Assembly: GCA_036924085.1 (NCBI GenBank)
Contig: JAVGWX010000011.1
Coordinates: forward strand, 18,061,264-18,125,263
Source of the DNA: Ariolimax columbianus
Lineage: Eukaryota; Mollusca; Gastropoda; Stylommatophora; Arionidae
Direction: 5' to 3'
DNA length: 64,000 bases
Under the pieces are notes generated by a model, which worked only from the letters and a program-made list of their open reading frames with translations, searched no databases and was not told where the DNA came from. A program made the position numbers and the translations under genes. The first letter of the stretch is position 1. Each line of letters opens with the position of its first letter. Positions 32,158 through 43,817 of this stretch are shown piece by piece.

Positions 32158-33322
32158 TTTGCAACCATACTTCCCCCGGAACCCAAACACTTTGGTTTCC
32201 CGGAAGCTGCCCGCAGAGTCATCGAAGCAACTCCTGCGGATCGCTAGTCGGCATCGTTTATGGTCAGAACTACGACGGTATCTGATCGTCTTCGCGCCTC
32301 TGACTTTCGTTCTTGATTAATGAAAATATTCTTTACAAATGCTTTCGCAGTAGCTCGTCTTGCGGAGATCCACGAATTTCACCTCTAACGCCGCAATACG
32401 AATGCCCCCGTTTGTCCCTGTTAATCATTACCTCCAGTTCCGAAAACCAACAAAATAGAACCGAGGTCCTATTCCCTTATTCCATGCACCATTATTCAGG
32501 CAGCCGAGGCCTGCTTTGAACACTCTAATTTTTCAAAGTAAACGCGCCGGCCACCCAGGACGCTCAGCGAAGAGCACCCGTGGGAGAGAGCCGGCAGACG
32601 GTAGGGCAGGAGACAACGGGCAGTGAACCGGCGCGAGCCGGACCGCCCGCCTGCGCCTGAGATCCAACTACGAGCTTTTTAACTGCAACAACTTTAATAT
32701 ACTTTAGTGGAGCTGGAATTACCGCGGCTGCTGGCACCAGACTTGCCCTCCAATAGATCCTCGTTAAAGGGTTTAAAGTGTACTCATTTCAATTACGGGG
32801 CCTCGAAAGAGTCCCGTATTGTTATTTTTCGTCACTACCTCCCCGTGCGGGGAGTGGGTAAGTTGCGCGCCTGCTGCCTTCCTTGGATGTGGTAGCCGTT
32901 TCTCATGCTCCCTCTCCGGAATCGAACCTTGATTCCCCGTTACCCGTTACAAACATGGTAGGCATGTCACGTACCATCGACCTTTGATAGGGCAGACATT
33001 TGAAAGATGCGTCGCCGGCACATGAGGCCATGCGATCAGCACAAAGTTATCCAGAGTCACCAGTGGGGACGCCGCAACCCCGCGAGGGGAAACGACGATT
33101 GGTTTTGAACTAATAAAAGCGCTCTTTCCGCGAGGGTCGGAGCTTGGTAAGCATGTATTAGCTCTAGAATTGCCACAGTTATCCAAGTAGGATCGTGTCA
33201 TCTAAGGAACCTCGACTGATTTAATGAGCCATTCGCGGTTTCATCGTGAGACAGTATGAACTTAGACATGCATGGCTTAATCTTTGAGACAAGCATATGA
33301 CTACTGGCAGGATCAACCAGAT
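32086..33322 (-). rRNA. 18S rRNA 5' two thirds, pseudogene copy
   Basis: The 5' end of 18S lies at 33322 (ctactggcaggatcaaccag at 33301-33320 is the complement of the universal start). The sequence runs through the universal 530-loop region (complement at 32720-32745, accgcggctgctggcacca), a GC-rich V4-like insert (32545-32670), and the 900 region (cttccgtcaattcctttaag at ~32132-32151). It stops after GACTCAACACG (32086), about nt 1,200 of a normal 18S. The last third is missing. It is close to canonical overall but with changes at invariant sites, e.g. an extra A in catatg(a)ctactgg and accagAtat for accaggta. Not functional in this context. Confidence 0.93.
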
Positions 33323-33970
33323 ATCTGTCGGAGACGTACGTACAGCACACACCGGTCGGCGGAGGAAGGGTGTGTAAAAAGCCTCGCTGGGACGACGGCC
33401 GCAGGGACCGACTGACGGGACGGACGGACGGACGGTTTGTTCCACCCGTCCCTCACTCCGTCGACCTAGGAGCGCCTGACAGGGGCCTCCCACACGCACC
33501 AGACGACCGACCGACCGGGCTCGCTCGAGGAGGGATGGCAGCGCTCTCTGCAGAACGGATCCCAACGACCTCGGCGATGAATTTCACTGGGACTAGAGAC
33601 AATTTGGCCTGCCGGCCTGCCCTTCTCCGTTGGAGAACGCAGGGCCTCGAGGCAACGATTCCTGCTTTCCATTTGCCGGTCACAAGCTCTTTGCGAGAGT
33701 CGGACCACCAGCGAGACGTACTGTCGAGTTCTGCTATAAGCCTTAGATAAATCACCACGGACGGACCACGTTTCCTGATACGGACCAGACCAGCGCACCT
33801 CGGTGGAGGAGCCGCTGCAACAAACCGCACCCAATTCGCTCTACGGGGAAAGGCAGGCGAGCGTTTTCCGCAAGCCCGCGCTATCGCTCCGCCTGGCGGG
33901 ACTGAGATCGCTTTACGAACACTGGTTGAAATTGAGTCGCTGCGGCGAGAAAACTACCCCAGTTTTCATG
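33323..33970 (-). other. Putative rDNA 5' external transcribed spacer
   Basis: About 650 bp, much more GC-rich than the surroundings, with simple (GACG)n and (GACC)n runs (33406-33435, 33498-33520). It lies immediately upstream of the 18S 5' end and ends exactly at the TSD. Position and composition suggest 5' ETS; if the insertion was full length at its 5' end, 33970 would approximate the Pol I start site (inference). The ORFs on both strands here are composition artefacts. Confidence 0.65.
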
Positions 33971-34000
33971 GACAGGAAGATGATCTGATAAAAGAGATAC
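33971..34000 (+). repeat. 30-bp target-site duplication, right copy
   Basis: Perfect match to 26545-26574. Abuts the 5' ETS end of the composite insertion. Confidence 0.95.
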
Positions 34001-34120
34001 AAGAAAGCAATGTTGGATATATTGGCAATCACAGAAACAAAAACATGACGGAAGAAAACTACGATAGGGATGTTCTCCATTCAGTAGAACTAGTACAATC
34101 GAAATAGCTAAATGAAGTGT
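33971..34120 (+). pseudogene. Host LINE endonuclease, right of the composite insertion
   Basis: Continues the frame left at 26573: KEIQESN, then one base out of frame LDILAITETKT (34012-34048), the start of the endonuclease with catalytic Glu, then decays within ~100 bp. See the left part at 26480-26574. Confidence 0.7.
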
Positions 34121-35055
34121 TGTATTGTGGACACTAACCACAAGAGAAACATCAAAGAATGTAAATTACGTACGGAGCAAATCATTGTGGTTAACTTATT
34201 AGATGAAAACAAATAAAATTGACATCATCAATATGCATGCTATAAATAAGGATGCGAGATGATGCTTGACAGCTGCGCAGTTTAACTTGTGATTCTTTTT
34301 AAACGACTTTATCGATATATTTCTACTTCCAAGGAAAACAAGATGGCGTCGCATTTTGCAATGGGCTTCTACCATGTGTGTTTAGCCCGTGTTATTGAAT
34401 AGAAATGAAATTCTTGTTTCTGTAATGGTGTGGCAGGAACTTCTCTTCGTGTATTTCATCATTCTGAGATTGAATAATTGTTTACACATTCCTACTGCTT
34501 CAGATTACACGATATATATGAACGTTCGTCAGTGTAACCTCTGACGTCAGGTTGTATCTTGTTTTTATGTTCATTAAGGATACATGATATACACGGGATG
34601 TTTAAACATTTGAGCAGACACGAATGAACATACAGCCATAGACGATCGGAGATCGTCTTTATCTTCCTCTAAATAGATAAACCATTACCATTATACCATA
34701 TGAGTTGTGTGGCGCGTCCTTATGTCCGCTAGCATATCGGACACATCATTGGTAGGGATGCAGTACCACTTTATTCCCCGGTCGGGGTCCTTAGAAGTCA
34801 TGGCAGACAAGTGACGAATCATAGAGGCAGAGATTATCATTTTAGGTCCAATGACTAGGACAACCTACTCGATATCGGTATTGTCCTTACAGAAAGTAAC
34901 TGCAGCCAGTGCGGGTATTTATGCAAATAAAATCATGACTAAAAATCAAAATATTATCATAATGCACAACATGTATGAGGTTTCTGTAAACACACCACTC
35001 GGTAATGAACTTCACTTGCGACAGATGAAAGCAAACGGTTATCAGAAAATGCAAA
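34121..35055. other. No gene recognised
   Basis: A/T-rich. The ORF at 34851-35069 has no recognisable motif. Confidence 0.4.
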
Positions 35056-36830
35056 AATCGTACATTTAAAAAAAAAGGAACATGGAATGTTATATCATTG
35101 CTATATAATGATATGCTGAAAAAACCATTAATTTGGAAATTAAAAGAATGAACATTAATATTCTCGTCATGTCAGAAGTAAGGTAAAAAGGGAGAAGTAT
35201 TATATAGGAGGTGAAATTATACTGGACATGCTGGACTCACTGTCAGCAAAAAGAGAAGAGTTTCTGGCCAGTTTCAGATTGATTAATTATGGTTTGACTA
35301 AAGGGGAAGCATTTTAACGAAGGTATAGTACCGATGTATGTCCCATCGCGGCTTTCGGGTACTCAAAAATAGAGATGCTATGAAGATCTGGCTATGAAAC
35401 AACTACACATAACAGGACAAAAGGACTTTAACGCAAAAGTCGGCAAATGAAGAATTGATAATACCGTTGGCTTGTTTAGAGTAGAAGATTTAAATGGATA
35501 CGACGAAAGGTTTATATAATGATGCAAAGAACATGACGTTTCGTTTTCCAATGCATGGTTTTAAAATCATTCAATGAGGCATTGGATCTGAAAAAGTCCA
35601 GACGATAAAACTACAATTCAGATTGATTTCATTTTGATACAAAACAGTTTGCAAAATGTAGTAGTGTCGTTACAGTCGATGCCATGGGCAGCATGTGACA
35701 GTGTTCACATTCCAATTGTTTGTAACCTAAGACTGAAAGTAAAAATACTTAAAAAATCAAGAAGAACCCCCATATTCCAAATTACATGTTGAAGACTAAT
35801 GAGGATTTGAGCGATAAGTTCAATATTTATGTAATGAATAATTTCGAAGGACTCGTGGGTCTAACATCGATTGACGGGAGATGACAAACATTTAATGAAT
35901 GTGTTGAGATGACAATGCAAGTCCAGTGGGAAAGGAACACAACAAATGGTGGAAACACAACATCTTGGACCTCATGGAAACGAGACGATCGGAAAAAAAT
36001 TATGATAACAAATATCAACGATTGCAGAGAGAAATTAGGAGAAAATAGAACGAGGCTAAAGGAAAATGGTGGATCAAAACGCAATACAACGAAATAAGAG
36101 CAACGAAAATTGTTAAAACACAACTATGCACAAAAGAGCAAATACATTTTCAGAGCAGCGTATCAGTATTCTAACAGAATTTAGAAAAGGAAGGAAATAT
36201 TCTAATGAATAGGGAAGGTATAATATATAGATGGTCAAAATATATAACGAAACTATACAATGCTGATGCGAGAAACCAGAGTTATAAGAAAAAACATGGA
36301 AGGTCAAGGTATATGGAAATAATAGGTTGAATTTACCATCAGAAAAAAAGCATGCTAAAGCACGAGGCACTGACAGTATTCATGTAGAAATGTATGCACC
36401 ACTAAGCTCGGCATATAGGCAATTACATTCTTGTGAACAATATATAGATATAACTTTAATCATATTTAGATAAATAGTCATTAGCAAAGAACAAACAGGC
36501 TAGTGAGCCATGCCACCAACATACTCCTACACATTACAAAGGAAAGTATAAAAAATTGAATACGACTACGAAATTTACGAAACTCAATTCAGTTTCGCTG
36601 CTGATAAAGGTACCGTAAATGCTATTTCCACATTATCAGTGTTCACGGAGAGATATTTTGAGGTACATAGAAACCTATAAAAGTTTTCTATTGACTACGC
36701 TAAAGCTTTTACCAAGGTTAAACACCAATATCTTTTTGATACATTATTTTCCCATATAGATGGGTACGATCTTAGAATAATAAGAAACATCTAATGGCAC
36801 TAGGATGATAGAAGAAAGACTACACAAACG
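35056..36830 (+). pseudogene. Heavily decayed LINE (endonuclease to RT)
   Basis: Plus strand: GTWNVISLLYNDMLKKP (35076-35130, endonuclease start), NINILVMSEVR (the DILA.SE.R motif), KDFNAKVGK (35420-35450, GDFNAKVG motif), then much later FAADKGTVNAISTLSVF (36595-36645) and SIDYAKAFTKVKHQYLFDTL (RT motif A, 36690-36750). Order and spacing fit one element with many indels. Too A/T-drifted for the catalytic box to be read. Confidence 0.65.
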
Positions 36831-37133
36831 TTTTTAAATTGTATGAAAAGCTACACCATTTAATATGACCTCCTGGGAAATGTTTACATTTAACCTTTCC
36901 TAGCGGTAGGCTAGCATCACACAAGATGATCAGATAGCAGGAGGGAACATCATCGCGAGTCGGTCGAACGAATAGAACGCACAGCTGCCAGAAAGCCGGC
37001 TCTTCGCATGTTGTTTCAATCAAGGCTGAATCTGCGTAACAAGACTGGACTGTACAGCTATATGTGATCCCACCTCACAACAGTCTTATGCTTTCGCTGT
37101 CTTTGCTTGCGATGGTCAACTATATATCTACAT

Positions 37134-37323
37134 TCATTCACACACAGACATACATACACACTCCCATACATACACACCAAACATACACTCACACACACAT
37201 GCATATACATATACACATATACATACACACATACATAAACATACGAACACCACAAAATGTTCGACACACACACACACACACACACACATTAACATATATA
37301 CATGTATATACATATTTATATAT

Positions 37324-37371
<48 letters not shown>

Positions 37372-37990
37372 GTATATATCTACACATACACACACCCATA
37401 CATACACAACCATACCTACATTCACACACACATAGACTACACACTTACATTACACATGTACATTACGCACTTATATTACGCAAATACATTACATGTAAAT
37501 TACATACGTACATTAAGTGCATACGTTGCATACATGCGTTGCATACATTCATTTCAAACATGCATAACTTAATACATTACATACATTACACGCATACACG
37601 CACGCATACACGCACGCACACACACACACACACACACACACGTACACACACATACACCCAGAAACACCTACATACACATACACACAGATACACATAAACA
37701 CATACATACACACATACATACACATACATACACACATACATACACACACATATACACTCCCACACACAGACATTCCCACCCACATCCCACTCAACCAAAT
37801 CGCACCTACATTACACACAAAACACACACACACACATATATATATATGTATACACACACACATTACGCATAAACATTACACATTTAGTATTACACACATA
37901 TATTACATGCATACATCACATACACACCTTACATACATTACATACATACACGCATGCACGCACACACATATGCACACATGCACGCACGCA
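37134..37990 (+). repeat. CA/TA-rich simple repeat field
   Basis: Imperfect (CATA)n and (CA)n tracts, a (TA)n core at 37338-37376, then CACG-rich units to 37990. Thr/His/Tyr-rich ORFs on plus and Val/Cys-rich ORFs on minus are artefacts. Confidence 0.95.
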
Positions 37991-38179
37991 CCTTCTTGCC
38001 TTCATGCATACATGACAGTTCCTTTTCAGCTGAGCTGGTGCAACATTGTTAAGATTTGGATTCCTTTGGATTTCACCAGTGTAACCGAGAGAAGGATGTT
38101 GTAGTTTAGTCAGCACAGGGTTATCCATATTCAGCGCCCAGACTTCCGTCCTGAGAGGCTACTCCATTCTAGCTATGGA

Positions 38180-40850
38180 ATAAGAACGAAACACGGAAGA
38201 TGGCAGTCTACGGGTTACACGTCCCATGTGATTGGTGTAGGGAAGGGCGCCACTGGTCACCTTCGATGGTGAAAGGGATCACCGACTACCGCTCGCCTGA
38301 GCCGGGCAGCGCCCAGTCTGTAGGGTGTCGACTCGCCAAAAGCTGCCTGCTCTTTCTAGTATGTGCCTGGAACTTGGTGCATGCATGGCAAGCTGACTCC
38401 AGCTATTCAATTTGAAAGTTACAACCTGCGTTCTACGTGTACATGCATCTCCGATGATCATCGATAGGTGGAAATACCAGGAAGACATCCATCATTGATA
38501 AGGAACTCTCTCGATTGAATGTTGACATAGCTGTTCTACAGAGAACTATGCTTGCTTCTAATGGCTTAAGAGAAAAACTACACATTCGTCTTGAAGGGGC
38601 ATTAGCCTGACGATTTTTAATAGCATGATGTTGACTTTGCTACTAAAACACCCTTATTGCCTCGACCGATTCTCATTCGAAGGACTGTGAAGGTTACTGG
38701 CCATTCACCTAGTCACCGCTACATGCCATGTTAATATCCTTAGCGTCTATGACCCAACCCTGACATCTCCAGACGAAGGGAATGATATATTATGTGAACA
38801 GCTGGAGAAAATGCCACAGACAGCCAATTAAGGAACTACTAAACAATGCGCGAAAGAGTACTGCAAGAAAATGTGCGAAGACATTCAGCTAATCCATGAC
38901 ATGTTTAGAGGCCTTCTGCGAGGTGCTGCTCTCCTGCAATTTCTGACAGGTGTGATAATCATGGACCGTAATCAGCAGATGGCCGGATGAGTGTAGTACT
39001 ACGTTGAGCTGTGCTCACTGGGAGGTAGTCACTGATAAGAAGAGCTACATGTCCTGCCCAATATTAAGGAACTTGACAGACAGCCTACTCTGCATGAGCT
39101 TGACAAGGCTATCGACTGCCTATCAAATGGCAAAACACCAATGGGAGATGGTATCTCCGAAGCCATCAAATACGGAAAACGAGAACAAGGTCAGCCGATA
39201 TTTAATCTCATATGCCTCTGCTGGGAGGAAGATGCAGTCCCCCAAGATGTTAGTGACATCATCATTGGTAATTATTTACAAAAACAAAGGTGACCGTGGG
39301 GACTGCAATAATTATTGAGATATCTCGCTCCTGAGCGTTGTAGGCAAAGTTTACGGTAGCATGCTACTAAACATGTTGAGCCTGCTCACGGACAGGGTGT
39401 AACCCTTAATTTCAATGCGGCATTACAATAGGTAGATCAAAAACGGATATGATTTTATCCAGGAGAAAGGCAGACGACAAGACCAACCGCTCTTTGTGAT
39501 GTTTCTAGACCTAACCACAGCCTTCGACTTGGTTAGAAGAAATGGTCTATTCGAACTCCTCCAGAAGATCGGCTGCCAACCCCGCCCCCCCCCCCCCCCA
39601 TTACAAACAAAAAATAAAACTGATATGAAGGGATCAGTCATATACGACGAATCATCTTCAAACTCCTTTCCCATCAAGAGTGTAGTGAAGCAGGTATGTG
39701 TGCTCGCGTCGACCCTCTTTGGGATATTCTTCTCCATTCGCTTTTCGTTCAATTATGACATCTGCGGACGGTGTTTATTTGCACATTATGTCAGATGTGT
39801 GGCTGTATAACCTGTCCCGGCTGCGTGCGATGACCATGGTGCTCATTACGGAGATATTTGCAAATGATGCGTTTCTGGTGACGAATAGCAAGGAGGCCTT
39901 GCAGACTGGGAGGCACAATCGCCGAATGCTGCAAACAGTTTTGGCTCATCATAAACCTGAAAAAGACCAACGTCTGCGCACAGAGCATTACCACTACACA
40001 CTCCATAAAGACGTATGGCGTCACTTTGGAGGAAGTCAATAGTTTTACTTATCTGAGTCAGCAACATTCTTTATCGAGAAGGAGATAGATAGTAGGCTGG
40101 GCAGTGCAAGTACCGTAATGGCTTGCTTGACGAAGAGGGTCTGGAAAAACACTGCGCTGTCTCACTACAACAAGGTCCGGTTCTATCAGACCTGCGTTCT
40201 TAGCACTCTCATGCTTGGAAGCGAGACTTGCAGTATTTATAGTAAGCAGGTGCGGTAGCTCAACACCATTTACATGTGGTGTCTACTACATATAATTGGG
40301 GATTTGGTATCAAGAGAGAGTGCTACATAATATGGTCTTACAGAGAGCAAACACTAACAGGATATACTCGCTGTTGAGCCGGCGACATCTACGGTGGTTG
40401 GGGCATGTTTATCGCATAGAAGACGAGAGGCTGAGAAAGGATATTCTCTATGGACAGCTAGACATTGGAGTTAGAAGAATATGATGCCCAAAAATGCGAT
40501 TCAAGAACGTATGCAAACGGAACATGAAGTCATACGACATCCCATCCGATGGCGTGACACGATTGCTCATGATCCAGCTGTTTAGAGACAGTCAGTTGGA
40601 GAGAGCATAGTGGCTGCTGACGCTCGTAGAAGCCTTTTTTCTGCAAAGAGAAGAGAAATAATGAAGAGATTAAGGAACACCCCGGCTAGCCTGCCTCATC
40701 AGCATTGTTGTACGATCTGTGGCAGGTACTATCATTTGCGGATCAGCCTTTACACTCATAACAGACAGTGTCAAAATACAGGAGATAGAACTAGACAATA
40801 CTCTCATGGCTTAATACGCATGGTGTACAGAGACTGGGACGCCTAAGGCA
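38180..40850 (+). mobile_element. LINE, near full length but decayed
   Basis: Same family as 14901-17026. In order: RLNVDIAVLQRTMLASNGL (~38510-38566, endonuclease), NILSVYDPTLTSPDEGND (~38735-38785), LHELDKAIDCLSNGKTPMGD (~39092-39150; lead to RT), MFLDLTTAFDLVRRNGLFEL (motif A, ~39500-39560), FPIKSVVKQVCVLASTLFGI (motif B, ~39670-39728), RIYSLLSRRHLRWLGHVYRI (~40355-40420), ERLRKDILYGQLD and the C2H2 end CTICGRYYHLRISLYTHNRQ (~40710-40770). A C homopolymer (~39583-39598) sits after motif A. Numerous stops. Confidence 0.8.
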
Positions 40851-42328
40851 TTATAACTTTCACTGACGTTAAGATGACTCATCCCAACACTAACTCCGTG
40901 GCTCTGAAACTTGACTTGTAACTTCGAGTATCGGATAAAGAGTTTCCCTAAATATACATTTTATTGTCATCAATTCTATTTTCCTGCCACGGCAGAGGCA
41001 CATTACATGTTGAACGCTGTATTTGGTTTACCCTAACCTTTTTTTGTTTGAAATTACTATAATTTTACTTGCAATGATTGTCAGTAGCAATAATGATTTT
41101 TACACGGCGAGGCCCATGCGCATCCTTCTCTTGTCGCTTGTCACGGTATGCCCAGAAGGAAACGCATTTTGCTTGTCGTACTTGAAGTTATGTAAAAGCA
41201 AGAACACCGATACAGTAAAGAATATGATATCAAATAATATAGCTATGGTTAAATGATTGATAGAGGCGATAAATAAGATACATCCCCTCTAAGAAAGGAA
41301 ATATTGATCATGCCGATTTGCAATGCTACAAAACAGTCAGCTAAGAGCATCCGGCATGGTTCAGATGAAGCGTGAATCTCATGTGCGAAGCTGAAGAGAA
41401 CTCTACAGGAATCGGAAGAAGATACATGTATATTGTTATATATTTCACGTGACCGAACTTGTTTATTGAATATCTTCTCCTCTTACTAAACCAGTGTGCC
41501 CTATAGCCAAGCTGTAAGGTGCGGCCTGCAACTGGAGTGTCATCAGAAAAATGGGTTCTTGTACGTTAATTCACCCATTCTGAAATTGTATACCATTCAA
41601 TGACCACACGGGTTTCTATACAAAATTATGCGATGTCCTGCAGAATATTGTCGAACGGGTCTAACTAATGGACATTTTTCCGATGTCTCTACAGAAATTC
41701 ACACATGTATGAATCTATCATATGTCTGCGTGTTCCGTTTTGGTTAGGGTTAGGGTCAGTGTCCCCCTGCTGACATGTGCGACATCTCTAACGATCTCGG
41801 AGAACTGTGAGAGACAAAGTCATAACATGATTGTTAGCATACAGTCGGACGGTGTGTATAATTCGTATTTCCTGCAAAAACTGCACACAATTTATTTTCT
41901 TGCGTGTCAAGTGGGACAACTGGAATACATCTATCTTCCACGTACGGTGCTAGATCTGAGAATGGCGTGGACATAGGTTTACCGCGCGAATTGAAGACGC
42001 GCGAATTGTAAAGTATGGTGCTTCGTGTGACTACATTCTACTAAATGTGGACTATTATAATCCGTGGGTGAATTACGAACAAGTACCGAAACATCGAATA
42101 TGAAATTTGAACGTCCTAACAATTAATGATGGTCATAACAGTCCAATGAGAATAGCGACAAATCATAACTTCAAACTCATTTGCTAGTATATTAAAATAC
42201 TTGAAAACGAACGAAGAGGAACGTAGTGAAGGTCGATACCGTAAAGAATCGTTAGTAAACAGGTGGTACACGTCTTTTACATCAGTAAGTCATTTACATC
42301 TCGTTAAAATCAAAATGTCTTTATCAAA
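40851..42328. other. No gene recognised; trace of telomere-like repeat
   Basis: About 1.5 kb. Two TTAGGG units at ~41743-41754 are too few to call an interstitial telomere. A 12-bp direct repeat gcgcgaattg(a) occurs at ~41980-42009. Confidence 0.45.
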
Positions 42329-43440
42329 CACGTATGTCGGTTACACTGTGGTGAGACCAAGAACTTTTGTAGGTTACACTGTGGTGAGACCAACGGCGTT
42401 TATAGGCTACACTGTGGTGAGACAAGGACCTTTATATGTTAGACTGTGGTGAGACTAACGGCGTTTATAGGCTACACTTTGGTGAGACAAGGACCTTTAT
42501 AGGCTACACTTTGGTGAGACCAAACACGTTTATAGGCTGCACTGTGGTGAGACCAAACACGTTTATAGGCTGCACTGTGGTGAGACCAAACACGTTTATA
42601 GGCTACACTTTGGTGAGACAAGGACCTTTATAGGCTACACTGTGGTGAGACCAAACACGTTTATAGGCTACACTGTGGTGAGACCAACGGCGTTTATAGG
42701 CTACACTGTGGTGAGACCAACGGCGTTTATAGGCTACACTTTGGTGAGACAAGGACCTTTATAGGCTACACTGTGGTGAGACCAAACACGTTTATAGGCT
42801 ACACTGTGGTGAGACCAAACACGTTTATAGGCTACACTGTGGTGAGACCAACGGCGTTTATAGGCTACACTGTGGTGAGACCAACGGCGTTTATAGGCTA
42901 CACTTTGGTGAGACAAGGACCTTTATAGGCTACACTGTGGTGAGACCAAACACGTTTATAGGCTACACTGTGATGAGACCAATGACTTTTTACAGGTTAC
43001 ACTGTGGGGAGACCACTGACTTTCATAGATCACACTGTGGTGAGACCAATGACATTTATAGGCTACACGGTGGTGAGACGAAGGGCTTTTATAGGTTACA
43101 CTGTGGTGAGACCAATGACTTTTATAGGTTACACTGTGGTGAGACCAAGGACTTTTGTACGTTACACTGTGGTGAGACCAAGGACGTGTATAGTTTACAC
43201 TGTGGTGAGACCAAGGACTTTTGTACGTTACACTGTGGCGAGACCATACAATTTCATAGATTACACTGTGGTGAGACCAATGACGTGTATAGGTTACACT
43301 GTGGGGAGACCACGAACGTTTAAAGGCTACACTGTGATGAGACCAAATACGTTTATAGGTTACACTCTGGTGAGACCAAGGACGTGCATAGGCTACATTG
43401 TGGTAAGGCCAATGACGTATTTTGGCTACACTGCAGAAAA
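42329..43440 (+). repeat. 33-bp minisatellite with higher-order structure
   Basis: About 33 units. Core: gtgagaccaaacacgttta + taggctacactgtg (33 bp). Three main types differ at bases 8-15: aaacacg, aacggcg and a 32-bp type with aaggacc. In 42420-42960 the 32-bp type recurs every 4-5 units, always after a unit ending actttg, giving blocks of about 131 and 164 bp. From 42970 on the units are more varied (aatgact, aaggact, acgtgta). Frames stay open on both strands because 33 is divisible by 3; no evidence of a gene. Confidence 0.95.
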
Positions 43441-43817
43441 CCATTAGGAAACATACACTATCTAGTAGAGGTCACAGTTATGGAACGTGTTCTCACGCGT
43501 GTGTCGGGTACTTTGAGCTTGAGACTACTGTACTAAACAAACATTTTTACTGGCGTGACTACAGACGCACGTGTTTCTTTGTGGTTAAACAGTCATTTGA
43601 ATAGCGACATAATCTGACTATTCTCTCAAAACGTTTGTATCTGACACAATTAAAATCGTCTCATCTGAAGAACAAATTAAAACGGGTTACGCTGACTTTC
43701 GAGGTGTGCGCCATTGTAGACATGGAATGGCGACTTTTGTTAAGTTGATAAACTGTGCCCGAAAATTCGTGTTGTGTTGTTCTGATAGAGTTGGTGTTCA
43801 CGTACTTTCTATTAAAA
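43441..43817. other. No feature recognised
   Basis: Spacer between two minisatellites. Confidence 0.4.

Larger units (their letters stand above)
26575..33970 (-). mobile_element. Composite insertion: pre-rRNA/18S/28S chimera fused to LINE
   Basis: 7.4 kb bounded by a perfect 30-bp TSD. On the minus strand: 33970-33323 GC-rich putative 5' ETS; 33322-32086 the first ~1.24 kb of 18S rRNA; 32085-31616 alternating short 28S/18S pieces; 31511-31043 the 3' end of 28S rRNA; 31042-30506 unassigned spacer; 30505-26590 a LINE; 26589-26575 its (GAA)n tail. One TSD encloses both parts, and the interrupted LINE frame is restored when the whole block is removed. The simplest reading is one target-primed reverse-transcription event from a chimeric or switched template. 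Two independent insertions would need the second to land exactly at the first's edge. Confidence 0.8.

Noticed and set aside
32086..33322. Functional 18S rRNA gene
   Set aside because: 3' third missing, fused to degenerate 28S, located between a LINE and a TSD, and changed at invariant bases.
33370..33834. Arg/Pro-rich ORFs on both strands
   Set aside because: High-GC ETS-like sequence; no family motif.
37058..37863. Cys/Val and Thr/His ORFs
   Set aside because: CA/TA simple repeats.
41743..41754. Interstitial telomeric repeat
   Set aside because: Only two TTAGGG units; expected by chance in 64 kb.
42201..43447. Repeat proteins with GYTVVRP motif
   Set aside because: 33-bp unit keeps all frames open. 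Both strands show similar ORFs; no start context, signal peptide or unique flank.
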